This document shows, in pieces, positions 34,682 through 44,706 of a DNA stretch of 64,000 bases (the first letter of the stretch is position 1; the number at the start of each line of letters is the position of its first letter). A program made the translations under genes and the position numbers. Source of the DNA: Sphaerisporangium cinnabarinum. GTDB lineage: Bacteria; Actinomycetota; Actinomycetes; Actinomycetales; Cellulomonadaceae. The notes under the pieces were generated by a model, which worked only from the letters and a program-made list of their open reading frames with translations, did no database searches and had not been told where the DNA came from. Location: contig QAPD01000042.1 in the NCBI GenBank assembly GCA_003052455.1, positions 1 through 64,000 on the forward strand, written 5' to 3'.

Positions 34682-36082
34682 ATGAGCACCCGACCCCGCA
34701 AGCAGATCCACCTCGGCGCCCACTTCCCGGGCGTCAACAACACCACCGTGTGGAGCGACCCCCGCTCGCGCAGCCAGATCGACTTCGCGTCGTTCGAGCA
34801 CCTCGCGCGCCGTGCCGAGGACGCGAAGCTCGACTTCTTCTTCCTCGCCGAGGGCCTGCGCCTGCGCGAGCACAAGGGCCGCATCCACGACCTCGACGTC
34901 GTCGGCCGCCCCGACACGCTGCCCGTCCTCGCCGCGCTCGCGGCCGTCACGGAGCGGCTCGGCCTCGCGGGCACGATCAGCACGACGTTCAACGAGCCGT
35001 GGGAGCTCGCGAAGCAGTTCGCGACGCTCGACCTGCTCTCCGAGGGCCGTGCGGCGTGGAACCTCGTGACGAGCCCCGACGCCTTCACGGGCGCCAACTT
35101 CCGCCGCGGCGGCTACCTGCCCTACCCCGAGCGGTACGCGCGGGCGGCCGAGGTCGTCGAGGTCGCGCGCGCCCTGTGGGACTCGTGGGACGACGACGCC
35201 GTGCTGGCCGACCGGATCGCGGGCGAGTTCCTGCGGCCCGGCGCGGTGCGGCCGGTCGCGTACCACGGGACGTACGCGGACGTCGTCGGGCTGTTCGAGA
35301 CGCCGCGGGGCCCGCAGGGCCACCCCGTCCTGTTCCAGGCGGGCGACTCGGCCGACGGGCGCGACTTCGCCGCCGCGACGGCCGACGTCGTGTTCTCCGC
35401 GCACTCGACGTTCGACGCCGGGCGCGCGTTCTACGAGGACGTCAAGGGGCGGCTCGCGGCCCACGGGCGCGAGCGCGACTCCCTGAAGATCCTGCCCGCG
35501 ACCGTCGTCGTGCTGGGCGACACGCCCGCCGAGGCGGAGGAGCGCGCCCGAGAGATCCGGCTCCAGCAGGTCTCGGGCCCGACGGCGATCGCGTTCCTCG
35601 AGCAGGTCTGGGGCCGCGACCTCGAGGCGTACGACCCCGAGGGCCCGCTGCCCGACGTCGACCCCGACACCGAGAACCTGTCGATCACGCGCGGCCGGGT
35701 GCGGCACGCGAAGGACCCGGCGGCGGTCGCCGCGGCGTGGCGCGAGCAGGCCGAGGCGAACGGCTGGTCGATCCGCGAGCTCGTCATCCAGGTGACGTCG
35801 CGCGGCGGGTTCGTCGGCACGCCGCAGCAGGTCGCGGACGACATCGACCGGCACGTCCAGGAGGACGCCTCCGACGGCTTCATCCTCGTGCCCCACCTCA
35901 CGCCGGGCGGGCTCGACGACGTCTTCGACCAGGTCGTCCCGCTGCTCCAGGAGCGCGGCTCGTTCCGCACGGAGTACGCGGGCACGACCCTGCGCGAGCA
36001 CCTCGACCTCGCCCGCCCCGGCACGACGACGCGCGGCGACGACGAACCGACGGCGGCGCACCCCGCCGAGCTCGTCGGCTGA
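34682..36082 (+). CDS. NtaA/DszA-type FMN-dependent monooxygenase (LLM 2)
   Basis: 466 residues, the usual size of the nitrilotriacetate/dibenzothiophene-sulfone monooxygenase group. Marks are the IHLGAHFPG start, TFNEPWELAKQFATLD, LSEGRAAWNLVTS, YPERYARAAE, and HPVLFQAGDSADGRDFAA for flavin phosphate binding. It acts with FMNH2 supplied by a separate reductase; a sulfur- or nitrogen-containing organic substrate is likely. It follows the first LLM gene after 17 bp. Confidence 0.88.
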   Translation: MSTRPRKQIHLGAHFPGVNNTTVWSDPRSRSQIDFASFEHLARRAEDAKLDFFFLAEGLRLREHKGRIHDLDVVGRPDTLPVLAALAAVTERLGLAGTISTTFNEPWELAKQFATLDLLSEGRAAWNLVTSPDAFTGANFRRGGYLPYPERYARAAEVVEVARALWDSWDDDAVLADRIAGEFLRPGAVRPVAYHGTYADVVGLFETPRGPQGHPVLFQAGDSADGRDFAAATADVVFSAHSTFDAGRAFYEDVKGRLAAHGRERDSLKILPATVVVLGDTPAEAEERAREIRLQQVSGPTAIAFLEQVWGRDLEAYDPEGPLPDVDPDTENLSITRGRVRHAKDPAAVAAAWREQAEANGWSIRELVIQVTSRGGFVGTPQQVADDIDRHVQEDASDGFILVPHLTPGGLDDVFDQVVPLLQERGSFRTEYAGTTLREHLDLARPGTTTRGDDEPTAAHPAELVG

Positions 36083-36138
36083 CCGTCGCCGACACCGCAG
36101 CGATCGCACCGACCACCCGCACCGACCTCGGAGGACCC

Positions 36139-37038
36139 ATGAGCACGAGCACGCCGACCGCCACGGGCGCCGTGGCCACCGCACCCGCGCATCCCGCCGC
36201 GTCCGCGTCGCCCGACGCCGCGGCGTGGGCCGCCTGGCACGCCGAGCGGGAGGACGGGCTGCGCCCGCCGCACGGCTGGCTGAGCCTCGTCGCGTACCAC
36301 GCGCTCCCGGCCGAGCCCGCCGCCCTCCCGGGGATCCCCGGGCTCTGGTGGGCCGACGCCGACGGCGCGCACCACCGCGCGGACGAGGGCGGTGCCGTCC
36401 GCACGACGACGGGCAGCGCCGTCGGGACCGTCGTCGTCGCGGAGGGCGGGTCGACGCTCGCGGGCACGTTCCTCCCGGACGGTCGGGACGCGGGCGACCC
36501 GTCGGACGGCGGCGAGACGCGCGAGGTCGCGGTGGAGGTCGTGCGCCGCACGGGCCGCTACGCCGTCCGCGTGCGCGACCCGCTCGCCCCGGCCCGGACG
36601 GGGTTCGACGGCGTCCCGACGTTCGCCCACGACCCCGCCTGGGTCGTCGACGCGGCGGTGCGCTGGCACGACGCGCCGCGGCCCGTCGTCGTGGGCGCCG
36701 CCCGGCCCGGCCTCGTGCACCACGTGCGCACGGTCGGCGAGGTCGACCTCGTCGTCGAGCGCGACGGCGCCCGGCGCAGCGCGACGCTCGCCCTCACCGG
36801 CGCGCCGGGCGGCGCGGTGACGCTGCTCTTCAGCGACGAGGCGGACGGCGTCGCTCCCTGGCGGGTCCTGCGCGTGGACGCCGACGCGGTGCCCGGCACC
36901 GCGGGGAGCGTGCGCCTCGACCTCAACCGGGCCGTCAACCTGCCGTACGCGTTCAGCGACTTCGGGACGTGCCCGGCGCCGGTCGAGGGCAACCACGTGC
37001 CGTTCGCCGTCACCGCGGGCGAGAGGGCACCCCGGTGA
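36139..37038 (+). CDS. DUF1684-family protein
   Basis: 299 residues. The C-terminal SVRLDLNRAVNLPYAFSD, followed by FGTCPAPVEGNHVPF, is the DUF1684 signature, and an N-terminal REDGLRPPHGWLSLVAYH also fits. The biochemical role is unknown. Its place inside a SAM-controlled desulfurization operon suggests it acts on a sulfur-containing substrate or product. The ATG has GGAGGA upstream. Its stop overlaps the next start (GTGA). Confidence 0.85.
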   Translation: MSTSTPTATGAVATAPAHPAASASPDAAAWAAWHAEREDGLRPPHGWLSLVAYHALPAEPAALPGIPGLWWADADGAHHRADEGGAVRTTTGSAVGTVVVAEGGSTLAGTFLPDGRDAGDPSDGGETREVAVEVVRRTGRYAVRVRDPLAPARTGFDGVPTFAHDPAWVVDAAVRWHDAPRPVVVGAARPGLVHHVRTVGEVDLVVERDGARRSATLALTGAPGGAVTLLFSDEADGVAPWRVLRVDADAVPGTAGSVRLDLNRAVNLPYAFSDFGTCPAPVEGNHVPFAVTAGERAPR

Positions 37039-37631
37039 CCGCGGTCGCGGCGCGCCCCGCCACGGTGAGCGGGGCGCGCGAGGTCCGGTCCGTCGCGATG
37101 CACGACCCGCTCGTGCGGCCGCTGCTCGACGAGCTCTCCCACGAGTACTGGACGCGGTACCAGCGCGTGCTCAGCGCCGAGGAGCTCCGCGCCGAGATGG
37201 AGCACTACCCCGCGCAGGACTTCGCGGCGCCGCACGGCGAGCTCGTGCTGGTGCTGGAGGACGGCGGGCCGGTCGCGGGCGGCGCGTTCCGCCGTCGGGC
37301 CGAGCCGGAGCTCGGCGACCCGGGGCGGCTCGCCCGGCCGGCCGCGCGCCGCGCCGACGGGACGCCCGCCGTGCGCACCGCCGAGCTCAAGCGGATCTGG
37401 ACGCACTCGGCGCACCGGCGCCGCGGGCTGGCTCGCCTCGTGCTCGCCGAGCTCGAGCGCCGGGCCGTCGAGCGCGGCTACCGGCGCGTGTACCTCACGA
37501 CGGGCCCGCGCCAGCCCGAGGCCGCCGGGCTGTACCTCGCGACCGGCTACACGCCCCTGTTCGACACCGGGACCGATCCCGAGGAGATCGGCCCGCTCGC
37601 CTTCGAGAAGTGGTTGGAGGTCGCGCCATGA
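37035..37631 (+). CDS. GNAT-family N-acetyltransferase
   Basis: 198 residues. The acetyl-CoA loop [20 protein letters not shown] is clear, with the typical C-terminal [20 protein letters not shown] and TGYTPL. It may acetylate an amine such as a cysteine analogue or a product of the pathway, but the substrate is unknown. The GTG start overlaps DUF1684 by 4 bp, and the stop overlaps the permease start by 4 bp. Confidence 0.85.
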   Translation: MTAVAARPATVSGAREVRSVAMHDPLVRPLLDELSHEYWTRYQRVLSAEELRAEMEHYPAQDFAAPHGELVLVLEDGGPVAGGAFRRRAEPELGDPGRLARPAARRADGTPAVRTAELKRIWTHSAHRRRGLARLVLAELERRAVERGYRRVYLTTGPRQPEAAGLYLATGYTPLFDTGTDPEEIGPLAFEKWLEVAP

Positions 37632-38719
37632 GCACCGTGTCGCTCCCGCAGGACGAGTCCCGGCAGCTCGCACCGCCGTCGGGCCGGCACCCCGCCGACC
37701 CGCGCGGCGGTGTCGAGGACGCGCTGCCGCTCGAGAGCCTGCGCATCGTCCCCGCCCGGCACCCGGGCCGCTGGGTCGCGACGGCCGGCGTGGCCGTGCT
37801 GCTGGCCATGGTCGTCAGCTCGCTCGTGACGAACGACCGCTGGGAGTGGGGGGTCGTCGCGCAGTACCTCACGTGGCCCTCGATCCTCGAGGGGGCGTGG
37901 GCGACGATCCGGCTCACGCTCGTCGCGTCGGTCGTCGGGTTCGCGCTCGGCACCGTGCTCGCGCTCATGCGGCTGTCGCGCTCGCCGCTCCTGCAGTCGG
38001 TCTCGTGGACGTACACGTGGGTGTTCCGGTCCGTGCCGCTGCTGCTGCAGCTCCTGCTCTGGTACAACCTCGCCTACCTGTACCCGTACCTGAGCGTCGG
38101 CATCCCCTTCGGGCCCGAGCTCCTGTACTTCGACACGCTGTCCGTGATCGACAAGTTCTGGGCCGCGATCCTCGGGCTCGGGCTCTCGCAGGCCGCGTAC
38201 TCGGCCGAGATCGTGCGGGCCGGGATCCTCTCGGTCGACCAGGGGCAGCAGGAGGCCGCCGCGTCGCTCGGCATCCCCAAGCGGCGCCAGGTGAGCCGCA
38301 TCATCCTGCCGCAGGCGATGCGCTCCATCATCCCGACGGCCGTCAACGAGGTGATCGGGCTCCTCAAGGGCACGTCGATCGTCTACGTCCTCGCGTACGG
38401 CGAGCTCTTCTACATCGTCAGCGTCATCTACGGCCGCAACGGCCGCGTCGTGCCGCTGCTCATCGTCGCCTCGATCTGGTACCTCGTGCTCACGACGCTC
38501 ATCACGGTCGTGCAGTACTACGTCGAGCGGCACTACGCGAAGGGCGCGGTGCGCACGCTGCCCCCGACCCCGCTGCAGAAGGCGCGGTGGACCGTGCTCG
38601 TCTGGGCCTCGCGGCTGTCCGGCCGCCCCGTGCCCGACGCCGTCCCGCCCGCGTACGCGGCCCGCGCCCGGGTGGGCGTGCTGACCCGCACCGCCCGCAC
38701 CTCGGGAGGTGCGGCATGA
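37628..38719 (+). CDS. Amino-acid-type (HisMQ) ABC transporter permease
   Basis: 363 residues. An N-terminal cytoplasmic extension of about 50 residues precedes five or six helices. The EAA loop reads [20 protein letters not shown], and [20 protein letters not shown] follows, both characteristic of the polar amino acid uptake family. One permease gene is present, so it probably works as a homodimer. Coupled by overlaps to the genes on both sides; partner of the ATPase at 38716 and the binding protein at 39609. Confidence 0.9.
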   Translation: MSTVSLPQDESRQLAPPSGRHPADPRGGVEDALPLESLRIVPARHPGRWVATAGVAVLLAMVVSSLVTNDRWEWGVVAQYLTWPSILEGAWATIRLTLVASVVGFALGTVLALMRLSRSPLLQSVSWTYTWVFRSVPLLLQLLLWYNLAYLYPYLSVGIPFGPELLYFDTLSVIDKFWAAILGLGLSQAAYSAEIVRAGILSVDQGQQEAAASLGIPKRRQVSRIILPQAMRSIIPTAVNEVIGLLKGTSIVYVLAYGELFYIVSVIYGRNGRVVPLLIVASIWYLVLTTLITVVQYYVERHYAKGAVRTLPPTPLQKARWTVLVWASRLSGRPVPDAVPPAYAARARVGVLTRTARTSGGAA

Positions 38720-39495
38720 CCGCCGACGTCGCGACCGCCGGGCTCGTCGAGATCCACGGCGTCCACAAGAGCTTCGGCACGCTCGAGGTGCTGCGCGACG
38801 TGTCGCTCACCGTCCCGCCCGGGTCCGTGACGGTCGTGCTCGGCCCGTCCGGCTCCGGGAAGTCGACGCTGCTGCGCGCGATCAACCACCTCGAGAAGGT
38901 CGACAAGGGGTTCATCTCGCTCGACGGCGAGCTCATCGGGTACCGCCGCAAGGGCAGCACCCTGCGCGAGCTCAAGGAGCGCGAGATCCTCGGCCAGCGC
39001 ACCCAGATCGGGTTCGTCTTCCAGAGCTTCAACCTGTTCCCGCACCTCACCGCGCTCGAGAACGTCGTCGAGGCGCCGGTCTCCGCGCAGCGCCGCCGGC
39101 GCGAGGACGTCGAGCCCGAGGCCCGCGCGCTGCTCGAGCGCGTGGGGCTCGCCGACAAGGCCGACGCCCGACCGCGCCAGCTCTCCGGCGGGCAGCAGCA
39201 GCGCGTCGCCATCGCCCGCGCGCTCGCGCTGCGGCCCAAGGTGCTCCTGTTCGACGAGCCCACCTCGGCGCTCGACCCCGAGCTCGTCGGGGAGGTGCTC
39301 GAGGTCATCAAGGACGTCGCGAGCACCGGCACGACCCTCGTCGTCGTCACGCACGAGATCGGCTTCGCCCGCGAGGTCGCCGACACCGTCGTGTTCATGG
39401 ACGACGGCGTCGTCGTGGAGCAGGGCACGCCCGCCGAGGTGCTCGACCACCCGCGCCACGACCGCACCCGGGCCTTCCTCCAGAAGGTCCTCTGA
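38716..39495 (+). CDS. Amino-acid-type ABC transporter ATP-binding protein
   Basis: 259 residues. Walker [10 protein letters not shown] (43-51), Q-loop in [14 protein letters not shown], signature [15 protein letters not shown], Walker [13 protein letters not shown] and the switch His in VVTHEIGF are all intact. The closest pattern is the GlnQ/HisP/TcyC type. It drives uptake of a sulfur-containing amino acid or analogue, judged from context. Confidence 0.93.
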   Translation: MTADVATAGLVEIHGVHKSFGTLEVLRDVSLTVPPGSVTVVLGPSGSGKSTLLRAINHLEKVDKGFISLDGELIGYRRKGSTLRELKEREILGQRTQIGFVFQSFNLFPHLTALENVVEAPVSAQRRRREDVEPEARALLERVGLADKADARPRQLSGGQQQRVAIARALALRPKVLLFDEPTSALDPELVGEVLEVIKDVASTGTTLVVVTHEIGFAREVADTVVFMDDGVVVEQGTPAEVLDHPRHDRTRAFLQKVL

Positions 39496-39608
39496 ACCAC
39501 CGACGTCCACCGACGCCCGCCGTCGTCACCCGCGACCGGCCGTCCGGCCGTCCCGCACACCCGCACTCCCGCGTCACCCCGACGCACCACCCGAGAGGTA
39601 GGACACCC

Positions 39609-40643
39609 GTGACCGCAACGACCACCCGCGCCCGCGCCCCCCGCGCGCTCGCCGCCCTCGCCGTCGTGCCCCTGCTGGTGCTCGCGGCCTGCTCCGGGGT
39701 GAGCACCGAGGCCCCGGCCGCCGCGGACGAGGGCGCGGCGTCCTCCGACGGCACGACGGAGAGCACGACGTCCGTCTCGGACGCCCTCGACGTGAGCACG
39801 AGCCCCGACCAGGACCGCATCCGCACCACCGAGTCGGCCGAGGCCGTCGCGCTCCTCCCGGACGCCTGGAAGGACAAGGACGAGCTCGTCGTCGCGATCT
39901 CCGCGGGCTCCGCGCCCCCGCTCGGCTTCCTCGCCGACGACGACGAGACGCCCATCGGCAACGAGACCGACATCGCGCAGCTCGTCGCCGACGCGCTCGG
40001 CAAGGACCTGCGCCTCGAGGTCAAGGCCTGGGCCGACTGGCCGCTCGCGCTCGGCTCGGGCGACGTCGACGCCGTGATCTCCAACGTCACGGTGACCGAG
40101 GAGCGCAAGGAGACCATCGACTTCTCCACGTACCGCAACGACGAGCTCGGCTGGCTCGTGGGCGCCGACTCCGACATCACGTCGATCACGAAGCGCGAGG
40201 ACATCGCGGGCAAGGTCGTCGCCGTCGGCTCCGGGACGAACCAGGAGAAGATCGTCCTCGAGTGGGACCGCCTCAACCAGGAGGACGGCCTCGAGCCCGT
40301 CCAGGGCCCCGAGTACTACGAGCAGTTCTCCGACGTCCTGCTCGCGCTCCAGTCCGGGCGCATCGAGACGTACGTCGGCCCCAACGCGTCGCTCGCGTAC
40401 CAGGCGGCGATCTCCCCGCAGGACTTCAAGGTCGTCGGCACGCTCAACGGCGGCTGGCCCGACACGGCGCAGATCGCCGTCGCCACGAAGAAGGGCAACG
40501 AGGCGGCCCCGGCCATCACCGCCGCGATCAACCACGCCATCGAGGACGGCACGTACCTCGAGGTGCTCCAGCGGTGGGGCCTGGAGTCCGAGGCCGTCGA
40601 GGAGTCGCAGACCAACCCGCCCGGTCTGCCGAAGACGGAGTGA
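39609..40643 (+). CDS. Family-3 ABC solute-binding lipoprotein
   Basis: 344 residues. Signal peptide with lipobox LAAC (Cys28), an acidic Ser/Thr linker, then a SBP_bac_3 domain (LVVAISAGSAPPLGFLADDD, VDAVISNVTVTEERKETIDF). The start is a GTG at 39609 with GAGAGG upstream. The 113-bp gap after the ATPase holds no clear terminator. It determines the substrate of the transporter, most likely a small organosulfur compound; this is inferred from the operon. Confidence 0.9.
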   Translation: MTATTTRARAPRALAALAVVPLLVLAACSGVSTEAPAAADEGAASSDGTTESTTSVSDALDVSTSPDQDRIRTTESAEAVALLPDAWKDKDELVVAISAGSAPPLGFLADDDETPIGNETDIAQLVADALGKDLRLEVKAWADWPLALGSGDVDAVISNVTVTEERKETIDFSTYRNDELGWLVGADSDITSITKREDIAGKVVAVGSGTNQEKIVLEWDRLNQEDGLEPVQGPEYYEQFSDVLLALQSGRIETYVGPNASLAYQAAISPQDFKVVGTLNGGWPDTAQIAVATKKGNEAAPAITAAINHAIEDGTYLEVLQRWGLESEAVEESQTNPPGLPKTE

Positions 40644-40650
40644 CCCGCGC

Positions 40651-41844
40651 ATGACCACCAGCACCCAGCACGTCGACCACCTCGTGGTCGGGGGCGGCGT
40701 CATGGGCTCGGCCGCCGCGTGGCAGCTCGCGCGGCGCGGGCGCGACGTCGTGCTGCTCGAGCGCTTCGCTCCCGGGCACGCGCACGGCGCCTCGCACGGG
40801 ACGTCGCGCATCTACCGCACGACCTACGCCGAGCCCGAGTACCTCGACCTCGCGCAGGAGGCGCTGCGCCTCTGGCGCGAGATCGAGGACGAGACCGGGA
40901 CCGCGCTCCTCGACGTCACCGGCGGCGTGAGCCACGGGCGTCGCGACGGCGCGGCCGAGCGTCGCGCCGACGCGATCGGCGCCGCGTTCGCGGCCCGGGG
41001 GATCGAGCACGAGTGGCTCGACCCCGCGGCCGCGGCCGAGCGCTGGCCGGGGCTGCGGTTCGAGGGCCGGGTGCTGCACGAGGTCGCGACGGCCGGCCGG
41101 CTCCACGCCGACCGCGCCGTCGCGGCCCTCCAGGGGGCCGCGGCCGCGCGGGGCGCCGACGTGCGGCACGAGGTGGCCGTCCGGCACGTCGAGCGCGTGC
41201 CCGAGGGCGTGCGCGTCGTCACCGACGGCGCCGACGTCGTCGCGCGGGTCGTCGTCGTGACCGTCGGGGCGTGGAGCGCGGGTCTGCTCGGCTCCCCGGC
41301 GGGCGGCCTGCTGGGGCAGGAGCTCCCGCTCGTCGTCACGCAGGAGCAGCCCGCCCACTTCGCGCTCGCCCCCGGGACGTCACCCGCGGGGTGGCCCGCG
41401 TTCACGCACGACGTCGGTCCCGGCACCACGTGGCCGAGCGGCGTCTACGGGCTCGCGACCCCGGGCGAGGGCGTCAAGGTCGGCTTCCACGGCGTCGGCC
41501 CCGTCGTCGACCCCGACCGGCGCTCCTACCGGCCGGAGCCGGGCCAGCTCGCCGCGCTGCGCGACTACGTGCGCACGTGGCTGCCCGGCCTCGACCCCGA
41601 CGCCTACGTCCCCGTGAGCTGCACCTACACCACGACGCCCGACCAGGACTTCGTGCTCGACCGCCGCGGCCCGGTCGTCGTCGGCGCCGGGTTCTCCGGC
41701 CACGGCTTCAAGTTCGCCCCGGCCGTCGGGCGCGTGCTCGCCGACCTCGCGACCGCCCCCGGCTCGCTGCCCGACGGCGGCACCGCCGCCGAGCGGTTCG
41801 CGCTCGCCCGCCTCGCCGCACTCCCCGAGAGGACCGCCTCATGA
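40651..41844 (+). CDS. FAD-dependent amine oxidase, SolA/sarcosine-oxidase type
   Basis: 397 residues. The Rossmann motif VVGGGVMGSAAAW is at 12-24 and GASHGTSRIYRTTYAEPEY marks the monomeric sarcosine oxidase/N-methyltryptophan oxidase family. Cys324 (SCTYTTTPDQDF) is the position of covalent flavin attachment. It would oxidise an N-methyl or secondary amine, or a related substrate, with O2. Seven bases behind the binding-protein gene, and it overlaps the next gene by 4 bp. Confidence 0.88.
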   Translation: MTTSTQHVDHLVVGGGVMGSAAAWQLARRGRDVVLLERFAPGHAHGASHGTSRIYRTTYAEPEYLDLAQEALRLWREIEDETGTALLDVTGGVSHGRRDGAAERRADAIGAAFAARGIEHEWLDPAAAAERWPGLRFEGRVLHEVATAGRLHADRAVAALQGAAAARGADVRHEVAVRHVERVPEGVRVVTDGADVVARVVVVTVGAWSAGLLGSPAGGLLGQELPLVVTQEQPAHFALAPGTSPAGWPAFTHDVGPGTTWPSGVYGLATPGEGVKVGFHGVGPVVDPDRRSYRPEPGQLAALRDYVRTWLPGLDPDAYVPVSCTYTTTPDQDFVLDRRGPVVVGAGFSGHGFKFAPAVGRVLADLATAPGSLPDGGTAAERFALARLAALPERTAS

Positions 41845-42776
41845 CGATCGCTCCCGCACCCGCCGCCGCGGACGCTCCGGCTCCGTCCGCGGGCCCCGAG
41901 ACGCACGCCACGCACGACACCGGCGGGGCCCGTGCCGCGCTCGCGGCGCGGTACGGCGTCGACCCCGCCGCGGTCGAGGACGTCGCGCCCGGCGCGACCG
42001 CGGCCCTGGCACCCGCCGTGGACCGTCCCGGCACCGTCCTCGCGACGCAGCTCCGGCACCGGACGGTGCGCCGCTACCTCACCGACCCGCTGGCCCACCA
42101 CGTCGTGCCGACGCTCGTCGCCGCCGCGCAGTCGGCCCCGACGTCGTCGAACCTCCAGCTCTGGAGCGTCGTCGCCGTCACCGACCGCGTGCGCAAGGCG
42201 CGGCTCGCGGCGCTCGCGGGCGACCAGGAGCACGTGCGCACCGCGCCGCTGCTGCTCGTCTGGCTCGCCGACGTCGCGCGGGCCCGCGCCCTCGGCGAGC
42301 GCGAGGGCGTCCGGCTCGAGGCGACCGACTACCTCGAGACGACGGTCGTCGCGTTCCTCGACGCCGCCCTCGCCGCGCAGAACGCCGTCGTGGCGGCGGA
42401 GTCGCTCGGTCTGGGCACCGTGTACATCGGCGCGCTGCGCAACCACCCCGCCCAGGTCGCGGCCGAGCTCGGCCTGCCCGAGGGCGTGGTCGCGGTCGTG
42501 GGGCTCGTCGTCGGGCACCCCGACCCCGCGGGCGGGGAACGCGTCAAGCCGCGGCTGCCGCAGGCGGCCGTCCTGCACGCCGAGCGCTACCGCGCTGCCG
42601 GCCAGGAGCAGCACGTCGCGGCGTACGAGGAGCGCATCGCGCCCTTCTACCGCGAGGAGGGGCTCGACGGCGGCTGGCGCGACCGCGTCGTCGACCGCCT
42701 GCGCGTCCCCGGCGCCCTGCGCGGGCGCGCCCACCTGCGCACCACGCTCGCCGCGCTCGGGTTCCCGTCCAAGTAG
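41841..42776 (+). CDS. NfsA-like nitroreductase/FMN reductase
   Basis: 311 residues. After an Ala/Pro-rich leader of about 60 residues comes a nitroreductase domain with LRHRTVRRYLTDPLAHH, AQSAPTSSNLQLWSV and GLGTVYIGALRNHP. The length and C-terminal part match NADPH-dependent NfsA/FRP-type enzymes. It is a good candidate for supplying reduced FMN to the LLM monooxygenases of the same operon. Confidence 0.85.
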   Translation: MTIAPAPAAADAPAPSAGPETHATHDTGGARAALAARYGVDPAAVEDVAPGATAALAPAVDRPGTVLATQLRHRTVRRYLTDPLAHHVVPTLVAAAQSAPTSSNLQLWSVVAVTDRVRKARLAALAGDQEHVRTAPLLLVWLADVARARALGEREGVRLEATDYLETTVVAFLDAALAAQNAVVAAESLGLGTVYIGALRNHPAQVAAELGLPEGVVAVVGLVVGHPDPAGGERVKPRLPQAAVLHAERYRAAGQEQHVAAYEERIAPFYREEGLDGGWRDRVVDRLRVPGALRGRAHLRTTLAALGFPSK

Positions 42777-42835
42777 CCCGGCGACCCCGCGCGAGACCGC
42801 GTCGCCCCGAGCCACCGCACCCACCAGAGGAAGCC

Positions 42836-44101
42836 ATGTCCCACCAGCACCCGCACCCGACCGCCGCCCCCGGCGGGACGCGACCGGCGTCCGGCCGCGT
42901 CCCGCTGTCCGTGCTCGACCTCGCGATCGTCCCCGAGGGGGCGACGGGCCAGGACGCGGTGCGCCGCGCCGTCGGGCTCGCACGCGACCTCGACCGGCTC
43001 GGCTACCACCGCGTCTGGTACGCCGAGCACCACCTGTCGCCCGGCGTCGGCTCGGCGTCGCCCGCCGTGCTCGCCGCCGCCGTCGCGGCCCGGACCGAGC
43101 GCATCCGCGTCGGCAGCGGTGCCGTGCTGCTCAGCACGACGAGCCCGCTCGTCGCCGCCGAGCAGTTCGGGACGATCGCCGCGCTCCACCCGGGCCGCGT
43201 CGACCTCGGGCTCGGCCGGGCGTTCACGCCGCCGACGGGGGAGAAGGGGGCCGGGGCGCCGCCGCGGCGGGCCCGGCCCGCCGCCGGGCCCCGCGTCGTC
43301 GACGGGCTGTACGTGCCCGGTGCGCCGCCCGCCGACGTGAACGACTCCGTGCTGCGCGAGCGGATCCTCGCGCAGAAGCGGATCGTCGGGGCGTCGCGCA
43401 CCCCGGCGAGCTTCCGCGACGAGCTCGAGCTCGTGCTCGGGCTGCGCGCCGGGACCTACCGCGACGAGCGCGGGACGCCGTACGTGAGCCCGCCCGTCGA
43501 GGGCGCCGACTGGGACCTGTGGGTCCTCGCGTCGAGCGCCGGCGAGAGCGCGCGCGTCGCGGGCGAGCTCGGGCTGCCGCTCGCCGCGAACTACCACGTG
43601 GCCCCGTCGGCGACGCTCGACACCGTCGCCGCGTACCGCGAGGCGTTCCGGCCGGGCGTGCTCGACGAGCCCTACGTGGTCGTGTCCGCCGACGTGCTCG
43701 TCGCCGACACGATCGAACGGGCCCGCGAGCTCGCGACACCGTTCGCGGACTGGGTGCTCTCGATCCGCAGCGGCGCCGACGGCGCGATCGCCTACCCCGA
43801 GCCGGGCACGTCGCCCGCGTGGGAGGACCGCCCGGAGTCCGAGCGCGCGCTCGTCGCGGACCGGGTCGACACGCGCATCGTCGGTGACCCCGAGACCGTC
43901 GTGCGGCGGCTCGAGACCCTGCGCCGCGCGACCGGCGCTGACGAGCTGCTCGTCACCACCGCGACCCACGACGCCGACGACGCGCGCCGCTCGTTCGCGC
44001 TGCTCGCCGAGCAGTGGTTCGCGGGCGCCTCCGGCAGCGGCGACACCACGGCCACGATCGCCACCCCCGACGTCGCACCCGCCCTCGCCACCACCCGCTG
44101 A
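42836..44101 (+). CDS. LLM-class monooxygenase 3 (MsnO8/alkanal-monooxygenase-like)
   Basis: 421 residues. VPLSVLDLAIVPEG at the N-terminus, then YHRVWYAEHHLSPGVGSASP and LGLGRAFTPPTGEKG, place it in the MsnO8 branch of luciferase-like proteins. A low-complexity Pro/Arg/Ala stretch follows the glycine-rich loop. FMNH2/O2-dependent oxidation is expected; the substrate is unknown. The gene has its own AGAGGAAGCC ribosome site after a 59-bp gap. Confidence 0.85.
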   Translation: MSHQHPHPTAAPGGTRPASGRVPLSVLDLAIVPEGATGQDAVRRAVGLARDLDRLGYHRVWYAEHHLSPGVGSASPAVLAAAVAARTERIRVGSGAVLLSTTSPLVAAEQFGTIAALHPGRVDLGLGRAFTPPTGEKGAGAPPRRARPAAGPRVVDGLYVPGAPPADVNDSVLRERILAQKRIVGASRTPASFRDELELVLGLRAGTYRDERGTPYVSPPVEGADWDLWVLASSAGESARVAGELGLPLAANYHVAPSATLDTVAAYREAFRPGVLDEPYVVVSADVLVADTIERARELATPFADWVLSIRSGADGAIAYPEPGTSPAWEDRPESERALVADRVDTRIVGDPETVVRRLETLRRATGADELLVTTATHDADDARRSFALLAEQWFAGASGSGDTTATIATPDVAPALATTR

Positions 44102-44194
44102 CGCGGGATCGACCGCGCGTCTCCCGAGCGACCCGCGGAGGGTCGGCCTCGGACGTGCGGGTCGATCTCGCGACCTCACCCGAAGGAGACACCC

Positions 44195-44617
44195 ATGACC
44201 ACGACCCCGCCCCTCCGGACCGCGGCCGACGCCGCCGCACAGGTCGCCGACGGCGCGCTGCTGATCGACGTGCGCTCGGCCGGAGGTCGCGCCGCGCACG
44301 GCGAGATCCCCGGCGCCACGCTCGCGGACCGCCACGATCTCGACGCGCTGTTCGGCCCCGCCGACGCCCCGGTGGTCTCGCTCGACACGCCGGTCGTCGT
44401 CGTGTGCGGGTCGCCGGACGGCTCCGGGCCCGTCGCCGAGGCCCTCGCCCGGCGCGGGTACACGAACGTCTCGCACGTCGACGGCGGGTTCCCGGCGTGG
44501 AAGGACGCCGGGCTCCCGGCGTCCGACCCGGTCGACGGGCCCGCTCCGTCCTCCGGGCCGACGTCGTCCGCGGAGCCGACGGTGCCCTCGAGGTCGACGG
44601 CGCCCGCCGCCCCCTGA
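44195..44617 (+). CDS. Rhodanese-like sulfurtransferase in the sulfur operon
   Basis: 140 residues. LLIDVRSAGGRAAHGEIPGA and the active loop CGSPDGSG with Cys71 are intact, followed by VSHVDGGFPAWKDAG. The last 35 residues are a disordered Ser/Pro/Thr tail. It could accept sulfite- or persulfide-level sulfur released by the monooxygenases. AAGGAG precedes the ATG. The 93-bp gap upstream contains a small inverted repeat but no gene. Confidence 0.85.
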   Translation: MTTTPPLRTAADAAAQVADGALLIDVRSAGGRAAHGEIPGATLADRHDLDALFGPADAPVVSLDTPVVVVCGSPDGSGPVAEALARRGYTNVSHVDGGFPAWKDAGLPASDPVDGPAPSSGPTSSAEPTVPSRSTAPAAP

Positions 44618-44706
44618 GCGGCACCCGTGCGCCGCCGCGCACGTCCGGTCCGCGAACCCGCACCACCCCACCCCGAACCACCCGCACCGACACCACGGAG
44701 ACCCTC

